In this document: one piece after another, positions 57,639 to 64,000 of the stretch
How the letters are laid out: the number at the start of each line of letters is the position of its first letter
Numbering within the stretch: the first letter of the stretch is position 1
Origin: Helicobacter cholecystus
Lineage (GTDB): Bacteria; Campylobacterota; Campylobacteria; Campylobacterales; Helicobacteraceae
Length of the DNA: 64,000 bases
Direction of reading: 5' to 3'
Assembly: GCF_003364215.1 (NCBI RefSeq)
Contig: NZ_NXLU01000006.1
Location: 1-64,000 of the forward strand
Position numbers and translations under genes: made by a program
The notes under the pieces: model-generated
The model's database searches: none
Told to the model about the DNA's origin: nothing
Seen by the model: only the letters and a program-made list of their open reading frames with translations

Positions 57639-58705
57639 AAGCCTTCTTTTTTATTGGAAAAAACTATTTAAAGTTTTTTTTGATTATTTTTTTGGGATTG
57701 GAATTTTTTTTCATAGGTGCAGATACAATCAAATATGCCGATAAACTTCCTGATTCTGCAAACTTTTTAATCTTATTTTTTGTTTATGATGCACTCTATG
57801 CACTTAATTACACCCTTCCACTTTCTTTAATCTTGGGAAGTATTTTATTTTATGTAAGTTTTCTTAAAACCTCCCAACTCTCTGCACTATTGGCTTTGGG
57901 ATATTCAAGACGTAAAATTCTCTCTCCTGTACTTTTTTTAAGTCTCAGCATTACCCTGGGTTATATTGGATTGAATACCACCCCCTTTGTTTATGCACAA
58001 GAAAAAGCAGAGGTCATTGTTAATAAGAATGCTCTGCAAAATGCACAAGAGGATATTTTTGTAAAATATAATGATGATTATGTGTATTTCCAAAAAGTTT
58101 TTCCTCTACTCAATAAAGCTGAGGGATTGAAAGTATTTGAACTAAGAAATGGAAAGCTTACAACCTTTATTCAATCAGACAAGGCTATATTTTCTGGAGG
58201 ATATTGGGTTCTTGAAAACGCACAAATCATTGGAATTGACAATAATCGTTTCTCTTATAATGAAGATATTCTTACACAAAAAAAACTCAAAGAACTCAAA
58301 ATTTTGCGTAACTTTCGTCCTAAAGTTCTTGACACCTTTAGCAAAGATCGTCCTACAGTTTCTATCATTGATGCAATCACATCAGCCAAGATTCTCATCT
58401 CTCAAAAACTTGATTTTGAAAAAGTAAGAGCAATTTTATACAGTTTTATTTTAATCCCTCTCTTTGTGCCCTTATGCATCATTATTATTGCATCTTACAT
58501 CCCCTCGCTTGCACGATATGGTAATCTTGCCTTACTTACTTTTGGCTTGGTGATTTTATCTCTAGTGATTTGGGGAATTTTCTTTTCAATTTCAAAATTT
58601 AGTATTGGAGGCATTATTCACCCAGAAATAGGAGTGCTTATTCCTTTTGGAATCTTATTATTTTATGCTCTTCTTCGCTATTTTAGGATAAATTCTTATC
58701 AATAA
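57635..58705 (+). CDS. lptG: LptF/LptG-family lipopolysaccharide export permease
   Basis: A 356-residue membrane protein with helices at about 10-28, 45-72, 95-115 in the N-terminal half, a periplasmic jellyroll-like domain (about 120-255) and three C-terminal helices (about 270-350). LSALLALGYSRRKI matches the YjgP/YjgQ family coupling motif. It would form part of the LptBFG transporter that moves LPS to the outer membrane. LptF and LptG are hard to tell apart by sequence alone. Last gene of the rplY operon. Confidence 0.82.
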   Translation: MKAFFFIGKNYLKFFLIIFLGLEFFFIGADTIKYADKLPDSANFLILFFVYDALYALNYTLPLSLILGSILFYVSFLKTSQLSALLALGYSRRKILSPVLFLSLSITLGYIGLNTTPFVYAQEKAEVIVNKNALQNAQEDIFVKYNDDYVYFQKVFPLLNKAEGLKVFELRNGKLTTFIQSDKAIFSGGYWVLENAQIIGIDNNRFSYNEDILTQKKLKELKILRNFRPKVLDTFSKDRPTVSIIDAITSAKILISQKLDFEKVRAILYSFILIPLFVPLCIIIIASYIPSLARYGNLALLTFGLVILSLVIWGIFFSISKFSIGGIIHPEIGVLIPFGILLFYALLRYFRINSYQ

Positions 58706-58725
58706 TCTCCTCTTAAAGAGGAGAT
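58705..58725. terminator. Bidirectional hairpin between lptG and mrp
   Basis: ATCTCCTC pairs with GAGGAGAT around TTAAA between two convergent genes. It begins at the lptG stop and ends 3 nt before the mrp stop. No long T run follows on either strand. Confidence 0.5.
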
Positions 58726-58728
58726 AAT

Positions 58729-59826
58729 TTAATGTAAATGAGAATGATCTTGTGTAGGCTGAATAGAAGCATTATCCACACCACCCCTACTCTCTACCTC
58801 ATCAAGAAATGCAAGAAGCTTTTGAGAAGCTTTTAGATACTCTTGGGCACTTTTGCTTGTAGGCTGAAAAAATGCAATAGGCTTTCCGCTATCCCCTCCT
58901 TCTCTAACCTGTGGCTCAAGAGGAACTTGTGCCAAAACTTCAGTAGCAAATTTAGTAGCCAATGCCCCTGTTGTTCCTTTACCAAAAATATCATACTCTT
59001 GTCCACAATTTGGACAAATAAATCCACTCATATTCTCAATAATTCCTGCAATAGGAATATTGAGTTTTTTAAACATATCTAAACTTCTTTCACTATCATC
59101 TAAACTCACACTTTGAGGAGTGCTTACAGTAATTCCTGCACTCACAGGCACACTTTGAGCCAAAGTAAGCTGTGCATCACCTGTCCCTGGTGGCATATCA
59201 ATCACAAGCACATCAAGCTCACTCCAAAGTACATCCGTAAGAAGTTGCTCAATTGCTCTCATAATCATTGGTCCTCGCCAAATTAAGCTTTGCCCCTCCT
59301 CATACAATACACCCATGCTCATCATCTCTACCCCATAAGCTTTGAGGGGTGCAAGTTTTTTTAATTCTTCACTCACTTGGGGTCGTGTTTGATTAAGTCC
59401 AAGCATTCTGGGAATATTTGGCCCATAAATATCTGCATCAAGCAATCCCACTCTTTTCCCACTTTGAGCAAGTGCAATAGCAAGATTTACACTAGTTGTA
59501 GATTTTCCTACTCCCCCCTTCCCTGAACTTATCATGACAAAATGCTTAATTTGTGGGGCAATATTCTTTTTTTCTACTTTCTTTTCTTGCACTTGTGGGG
59601 TTTTAATCTCAACTAATACTTCACTTAATCCTAAGGGTTGAAGTGCTTTAAGAATAGAATCTCTAAGCATATTTGAAACTTCTGGTGAACTCGAAGGAAT
59701 TTCAAGATAAATTTTTGCTCCATCATTTTCTAAAACAATGTTCTTTACAAATCCGAAGGTCAAAATATCTTTATCAAAATTAGAATATTTCACTCCTTTG
59801 AGCGCTTCTTGAATTTTTTCTTTCAT
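58729..59826 (-). CDS. mrp: Mrp/ApbC family iron-sulfur carrier ATPase
   Basis: A 365-residue P-loop protein. The N-terminal MIP18/DUF59 domain (1-80) precedes a ParA-like ATPase with the deviant Walker [18 protein letters not shown] (about 98-114), [26 protein letters not shown] and the CxxC site [14 protein letters not shown]. It binds and transfers Fe-S clusters. The tail is histidine-rich (DHSHLH). Convergent with lptG, divergent from ispDF. Confidence 0.94.
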   Translation of the reverse strand: MKEKIQEALKGVKYSNFDKDILTFGFVKNIVLENDGAKIYLEIPSSSPEVSNMLRDSILKALQPLGLSEVLVEIKTPQVQEKKVEKKNIAPQIKHFVMISSGKGGVGKSTTSVNLAIALAQSGKRVGLLDADIYGPNIPRMLGLNQTRPQVSEELKKLAPLKAYGVEMMSMGVLYEEGQSLIWRGPMIMRAIEQLLTDVLWSELDVLVIDMPPGTGDAQLTLAQSVPVSAGITVSTPQSVSLDDSERSLDMFKKLNIPIAGIIENMSGFICPNCGQEYDIFGKGTTGALATKFATEVLAQVPLEPQVREGGDSGKPIAFFQPTSKSAQEYLKASQKLLAFLDEVESRGGVDNASIQPTQDHSHLH

Positions 59827-59955
59827 TTCATTTCCTTTTGTAATATATCTTTATTTCTTTGCCCATTTTTGGAGCAATAATTATACAAAGCTTTTAAATA
59901 TCTTGTAGAATAACTCAATTTAATAAGATTTTAATAACCTAGAGGGTAAAAATCA

Positions 59956-61110
59956 ATGGAGTATAAATCACATTTTAAAGAAAATACAACATTAATTCTT
60001 TTGGGGGCTGGGGATTCCTCTCGTTTTTGCTCACAATCAAATCTACCTAAAAAACAATGGTTAAGAAGTGGTTGTGATCCTTTGTGGCTGAAAGTTTTAA
60101 ATAAATTTATCCGCTTTGGTTTTAATAATATTTTTTTAACTGCATCTGATAAAGAATGTTTTTTTATGCAAAACTACACATCCTATCCTATTGTGTGTGG
60201 AGGAAAAACACGAACCCAATCCATTCTTAATGCTCTTAAAGAAGTTATAACCCCCTATGTGCTTATTAGCGATATTGCTCGTTACAATCCCCAAGAAGAA
60301 GTGATTAATTCTTTATTTAAAGCTTTAAGCAATGATCCAACTCTGTGTTGTGTAGCACCTTATCTTCCTGTCGTTGATACAACCTTTTGCTCTAAAAACG
60401 GCTATCTTAACCGTGATCATCTTAAACAAATCCAAACTCCTCAACTCTCTAAAACACAGATTCTTAAAAAAGCTTTGCAAAATGGTGATTTTGGCGATGA
60501 AAGCAGTGCAATTACTGCTCTTGGAGAAAAAGTGGGCTATATTCTAGGTTCACCGCTTATGAATAAACTCACCTATAGCTACGAACTCTCTTCTCTTACC
60601 CTTCCACCGCCTGATAAGATGAATTTTGTAGGACAAGGAATTGATATCCATGCATTTACTCCCAATAAACCTATGGTTTTAGGAGGTGTGCAACTCCCTT
60701 ATGATTTCGGTTTTAAAGCTCATAGCGATGGGGATGTGCTCCTGCACTCAATCACTGATGCAATCTTGGGTGCAATAGGTGCTGGAGATATTGGAGAGTG
60801 GTTTCCTGATACACAGGAGAATTTTAAAAATGCAGATTCCAAGCTTCTTTTAAAAGAAGTTTTTGAATTTTCACGTGCTGTAGGGTATGAGATCATCAAT
60901 CTTGATCTGAGCATTCTTGCCCAAACTCCTAAAATCTCTCCTCACAAAGATGCAATCAAATCCTCGCTCTCTACCCTCCTTCATCTTCCTAAACATGCAA
61001 TTAATATTAAGGCAACCACAGGAGAAGAAATGGGCTTTGTTGGAAGAGGTGAGGGAGTTTGTGTTATAAGTTGTGTCAATATGCAATTTATTGATTGGAG
61101 CAAACAATGA
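59956..61110 (+). CDS. ispDF: Bifunctional IspD-IspF enzyme
   Basis: A 384-residue fusion. The N-terminal IspD (about 1-215) makes CDP-methylerythritol: LLGAGDSSRFCSQSNLPKKQWL, VCGGKTRTQSI. The C-terminal IspF (about 225-384) makes the cyclodiphosphate: GQGIDIHAF, GGVQLPYDFGFKAHSDGDVLLHSITDAILGA-type residues, FPDT and ATTGEEMGFVGRGEG. Such fusions are typical of epsilonproteobacteria. GAGGG precedes the ATG. Its stop overlaps the ATG of the next gene (ATGA at 61107-61110). Confidence 0.96.
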   Translation: MEYKSHFKENTTLILLGAGDSSRFCSQSNLPKKQWLRSGCDPLWLKVLNKFIRFGFNNIFLTASDKECFFMQNYTSYPIVCGGKTRTQSILNALKEVITPYVLISDIARYNPQEEVINSLFKALSNDPTLCCVAPYLPVVDTTFCSKNGYLNRDHLKQIQTPQLSKTQILKKALQNGDFGDESSAITALGEKVGYILGSPLMNKLTYSYELSSLTLPPPDKMNFVGQGIDIHAFTPNKPMVLGGVQLPYDFGFKAHSDGDVLLHSITDAILGAIGAGDIGEWFPDTQENFKNADSKLLLKEVFEFSRAVGYEIINLDLSILAQTPKISPHKDAIKSSLSTLLHLPKHAINIKATTGEEMGFVGRGEGVCVISCVNMQFIDWSKQ

Positions 61111-62009
61111 CTGTATTGGTGATAGAAAATGAGATTTATTTAGCTCAAAGTATTGCAACAAGATTAGGAAGTCTAGGTTATGAATGCCATATCGTTTCAA
61201 CAATTCATGAAGCTATGCAAAAAGATAAATTTAATATTATTTTACTCTCTTCTAATGCCGGAGGATCACTTTGCGAAATGTTTATTCGCCAAAACTCTCA
61301 GGCTATTATCATTATGATGATTGCCTATGTTAGTGAAGACACTGTAACAAAACCTCTTAAAGCTGGAGCAAAAGATTACATCCTTAAACCCTTTATGATT
61401 GATGAACTTATAAGAAAAATTAATCATCAAAAAGACTATCTTAATCTGACACGCCAACTTATTTTTTATGAAGAATATTTTTCCTTCTTAGAAAGTGAAA
61501 TAACATTAATGGATACAAGCAAATATCATCCACCCTTTGTGATTAAAAGCAATTCTCAAAAAGCAGTAGATGTTTATGTCATTAAATATGCAAAAGAAAG
61601 GAAGCTCGCCCTAAAATTTTCAACTCTTAAACTTTATCGCTGGAAAGACATATTGCAAAATATTTCCAAAGACATTACTTTATACATTACACATTCAGAG
61701 AATCTAAAAAAGAATGAATTTAAAGAATTATTAAATAAAATTTCTGGAAAAAATGTTATTGTATCAATTATTACTGATGAAGACATACAATTCCCTCAAG
61801 TTATTGATCTAGCCTATAATGAAAGTTTTTCGGATCTTGAGGGAAATATTCTCCCAATCAAGGAGTATGAAAAGCGAGTGATTCAAAAATTTGAAAATAT
61901 TTATTCTGATGCAAAATTAGCAGAGAAAATGGGAATTAGTCGTAAGAATTTATGGGAAAAAAGAAAAAGGTATAGACTTGAACGAAAAAAAGAAACAGAT
62001 ACATATTGA
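61107..62009 (+). CDS. HP1021-type orphan response regulator
   Basis: A 300-residue atypical regulator. The receiver domain (1-110) lacks the phospho-acceptor: where LLDxxMP is expected the sequence is IILLSSNAGG (Ser48-Ser49). The end of the receiver keeps the Lys in YILKPFMIDEL. The C-terminal part ends in a helix-turn-helix (AKLAEKMGISRKNLWEKRKRYRL). This is the HP1021 family, which in H. pylori acts without phosphorylation on oriC and redox-linked genes. I use the ATG at 61107 because GGAG lies 6 nt before it. The gene order with ispDF matches H. pylori and Campylobacter. Confidence 0.9.
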   Translation: MTVLVIENEIYLAQSIATRLGSLGYECHIVSTIHEAMQKDKFNIILLSSNAGGSLCEMFIRQNSQAIIIMMIAYVSEDTVTKPLKAGAKDYILKPFMIDELIRKINHQKDYLNLTRQLIFYEEYFSFLESEITLMDTSKYHPPFVIKSNSQKAVDVYVIKYAKERKLALKFSTLKLYRWKDILQNISKDITLYITHSENLKKNEFKELLNKISGKNVIVSIITDEDIQFPQVIDLAYNESFSDLEGNILPIKEYEKRVIQKFENIYSDAKLAEKMGISRKNLWEKRKRYRLERKKETDTY

Positions 62010-63144
62010 TCAAGAAGCCTTTTCTATCTTAGAAATGGTTAAAGAAGGGATTTTAACACCTGTCAATGGGTTAATGAATCAAGAACAAATTCAAGAAGTC
62101 AATAAAACGGGGCTTTTTAATGGATGCTCTTTCCCCTCCCCTTTGATTCTTAGCCCCAATGGGCGACGCAATCAAGAGGTAATGAAAAGCTTGCAAATTG
62201 GAGAAGAGGTTGATCTTTATGTGCAAAAAACCAAAGTAGGAGAAATGCTTGTTAAAGAAGTTTTTCCCATCAATAAAGATGAGCGTATCAAAAAGATTAT
62301 GGGTGGGGATATGGGACATACTGATACTGCAAGAATTTATCAAAGACTTGGAAATTTTGGAATCTATGGAGATTACACTATTAAGAGTCAAAAAATTAAT
62401 TCCATCAAAAAACTTATTGAAGAAAAAATTAAAGCTTTAAAAGCAAAAAAGATTTGTGGTGTGATGCTTAATGCTAATCCCATCCATATGGTGCATGAAA
62501 AAATCCTACAAGAAACACTTATGCACAATGATATGTTAATTATTTTTCTTCCCCACCACAATAGCTGGCTTCTCCCCTACCCTCTAAGATTAAAAAGTGT
62601 GCAATATGTGGTAGAAAACTTCTTACCCTCACATAAAATTCTTATTGTTCCGCTTGATTATACTTATCTTTTAGCAGGACAAAATCGGATGATTCTTAAT
62701 GCTCTTATTTGCAAAAACTATGGTTGCACAGAATTTGTAGCAAGTCTTGGGAGCTCCGATCTAAGCACATTTTATGAAGGTAATCAAATCTGCACAATTA
62801 TGGATCAAATCCAAGGAATAAACCTTGATATTAAACTTTTGAGTGAATATATTTATTGTGATACTTGTAACACCATTAAAAATACAAAAATCTGCCCTCA
62901 TGGACCCCATCACCATATCGCTTATAGTTCTAAAAACTTTTTTGAGCTTTTAAAAATGGGAATTATGCCGCCAGAAGTTTTTATACGCAAAGAGGTCTCT
63001 GCTATGATTTTGGCCTATCTTTTTCCCAACCAACTCAAGAAGCTCAATAAACTTTATCAAGATTTAATGATACAAAATGGCCTCATTCAAGAAGAAGATG
63101 AAAAATTTTATGAAAGGCTCTCTGAACTCTGTCATGTCAAATAA
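61978..63144 (+). CDS. Divergent ATP-sulfurylase-like protein
   Basis: A 388-residue protein built like bacterial ATP sulfurylase: N-terminal PUA-like domain with FPSPLILSPNGR and GDMGHTDTARIY, then a nucleotide-transferase core. The zinc site is kept (Cys294, Cys297, Cys306 in CPHG, His310). Catalytic motifs have changed: QxRNPxHxxH reads LNANPIHMVH (164-173) and the GRD loop reads LGSSDLS. Sulfate activation is therefore doubtful. The start is a TTG at 61978 with AAAGG 7 nt upstream, inside the regulator gene. No other sulfate-assimilation gene is near. Confidence 0.78.
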   Translation: MNEKKKQIHIDQEAFSILEMVKEGILTPVNGLMNQEQIQEVNKTGLFNGCSFPSPLILSPNGRRNQEVMKSLQIGEEVDLYVQKTKVGEMLVKEVFPINKDERIKKIMGGDMGHTDTARIYQRLGNFGIYGDYTIKSQKINSIKKLIEEKIKALKAKKICGVMLNANPIHMVHEKILQETLMHNDMLIIFLPHHNSWLLPYPLRLKSVQYVVENFLPSHKILIVPLDYTYLLAGQNRMILNALICKNYGCTEFVASLGSSDLSTFYEGNQICTIMDQIQGINLDIKLLSEYIYCDTCNTIKNTKICPHGPHHHIAYSSKNFFELLKMGIMPPEVFIRKEVSAMILAYLFPNQLKKLNKLYQDLMIQNGLIQEEDEKFYERLSELCHVK

Positions 63145-63604
63145 AATACGCTTTTGTTTTCTTACACTTTTTTATAGTGGGCTTTCACCCAAAGCTCCTG
63201 GCACAGTTGGCACTCTTTTAGCCACTCTTTTAGCTCTTCCTATTGTTGCATTTTCGCACAATACACTTTTTTTACTCACACTTCTAATTGCAGGAATTGC
63301 AATTAAGGAAATTGATACTTATGAGGCTATGAGAGGGATTCATGATGATAAACATATTGTCATTGATGAACTTGTAGGAGTATGGATTGCTCTTGCAATC
63401 ACACCCTTTTCTTGGATAAGCATTGTATTATGTTTTGCTTTTTTTAGATTATTTGATATTACAAAGCCTTCTTTAATTGGAATGATTGACAAAAAAATCA
63501 AGGGGGGGTTAGGTGTTGTCGGAGATGATGCACTTGCAGGGATTCTTTCAGGACTTTGTGTCAATGTCCTTTTTAAGCTCTATACCCTCATTGGAGGGGT
63601 TTAG
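63134..63604 (+). CDS. pgpA: Phosphatidylglycerophosphatase A
   Basis: A 156-residue membrane phosphatase that makes phosphatidylglycerol. GLSPKAPGTVGTLLATLLALP near the N-terminus, DKHIVIDELVGVWIAL and KIKGGLGVVGDDALAGI are the family blocks. I choose the ATG at 63134, giving MSNKIRF and a standard length; the frame extends 57 nt upstream within the preceding gene. It overlaps that gene by 11 nt. G7 (63502-63508) lies in its coding sequence. Confidence 0.9.
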   Translation: MSNKIRFCFLTLFYSGLSPKAPGTVGTLLATLLALPIVAFSHNTLFLLTLLIAGIAIKEIDTYEAMRGIHDDKHIVIDELVGVWIALAITPFSWISIVLCFAFFRLFDITKPSLIGMIDKKIKGGLGVVGDDALAGILSGLCVNVLFKLYTLIGGV

Positions 63605-63607
63605 AGA

Positions 63608-64000
63608 TTAAAATACGATAGAGACAGAGGCTCCTAGGTTCATATAGTTATATTTTTTATTACTTGTTACTTCTTCTTGGCGAAGAACCTCATTCTCTGT
63701 GCTTCTCCAATCATTCTTTAGCTTCCCAAAGAGTGCATGGGCTTTAAGATTGATAATATTTGCGATTCGATATCCCAATGAAGCACCATAAACAACACCA
63801 TGATATTGTGTGAGCATTTTTGCGTTACTTACACCATTGCCATTAAACTCTTCTTTAATACTATGATAAGAATATCCTACAAGTCCTGTAAGTTGAAATC
63901 CACCTACATCAATTCCCACACTCAAAGGAACAATTGCTCCCCATCCTAATACATCAGAAAAATTTCTATCAGTTTTTAAAGCATTGGAATATCCTGCTGC
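63608..64000 (-). CDS. Outer-membrane beta-barrel protein, C-terminal part (runs off right edge)
   Basis: At least 130 codons, open to the window edge on the minus strand. It shows alternating strands (LSVGIDVGGFQLTGLVGYSYH, HGVVYGASLGYRIANIINLKAHALFG) and ends NLGASVSIVF, with the C-terminal Phe expected of barrel proteins. An internal TTG at 63925 could be misread as a start, but the frame continues upstream without a ribosome site. The family is not recognised. Convergent with pgpA. Confidence 0.7.
   Translation of the reverse strand, partial: AAGYSNALKTDRNFSDVLGWGAIVPLSVGIDVGGFQLTGLVGYSYHSIKEEFNGNGVSNAKMLTQYHGVVYGASLGYRIANIINLKAHALFGKLKNDWRSTENEVLRQEEVTSNKKYNYMNLGASVSIVF

Noticed and set aside
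63502-63508. G7 run in pgpA as a phase-variation site
   Set aside because: It encodes the conserved KGGLG motif and is short. Seven G is below the length that usually varies strongly.

Overview
The window is low-GC chromosomal DNA from an epsilonproteobacterium, almost certainly a Helicobacter species. Two blocks keep gene orders I know from H. pylori: tgt / RCK-domain protein / aroB / MscS channel / mtaB / FtsH-like / bioV, and mnmE-jag-yidC-yidD-rnpA-rpmH followed by exbD-exbB-smpB-ispE-csrA. BioV-type esterases are described as Helicobacter-restricted. The block ispDF / orphan response regulator / ATP-sulfurylase-like protein / pgpA matches the order I recall from Campylobacter. The strain also carries purL and carB. 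All naming is from motif reading and remembered synteny; no database was searched.

Layout. 1-1866: N-terminal part of a large autotransporter-like gene on the minus strand, open at the left edge, with a C12 tract in its promoter. 2367-4677: minus-strand operon thioesterase / class II DAHP synthase / glutamine amidotransferase. 4815-6580: four-helix membrane protein coupled to an exported Ntn-hydrolase with a Pro-rich repeat tail. 6600-10508: mnmG diverging from cdsA-dxr. 10505-14480: ppsA-asd-yqhA. 14967-19470: nhaA, an AcfC-like binding protein, rmuC and a small surface protein. 19535-23182: purL, then an outer-membrane barrel gene behind a C13-tract promoter. 23809-24405: coaE, with an SRP RNA upstream. 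24659-29378: carB, YrdC-like, S4-domain protein, dapF. 29552-38139: tgt diverging from the RCK/aroB/MscS/mtaB/FtsH-like/bioV operon. 38108-39031: Cache-domain membrane protein. 39876-48269: two minus-strand operons for tRNA modification, membrane insertion, RNase P and L34, and for ExbBD, SmpB, IspE, CsrA, TruB and RdgB. 48352-50426: MFS transporter and ttcA. 50469-50860: four tRNA genes in one transcript. 51212-55864: dapC-like aminotransferase, murC, mutS2. 55870-58705: Sel1 lipoprotein, then rplY-pth-lptG. 58729-64000: mrp, ispDF, HP1021-type regulator, ATP-sulfurylase-like protein, pgpA, and the 3' end of another outer-membrane gene.

Most of the content is housekeeping: chorismate, lysine, isoprenoid and pyrimidine biosynthesis, tRNA modification and envelope assembly, packed into overlapping operons. 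The most unusual signal is a repeated promoter module: a run of 12-13 C, then G(T/A)GTTTTTTG, then a -10 hexamer. It stands immediately upstream of two unrelated surface-protein genes 20 kb apart. This looks like a slipped-strand switch acting on transcription rather than on reading frame. Other points of interest are an FtsH paralogue whose HExxH zinc site has become YQASK, an ATP-sulfurylase homologue that keeps its zinc site but lacks the QxRN and GRD motifs, a response regulator without its phospho-acceptor aspartate, a very short YrdC-family protein, and several long AT-only inverted repeats in gene-free stretches.
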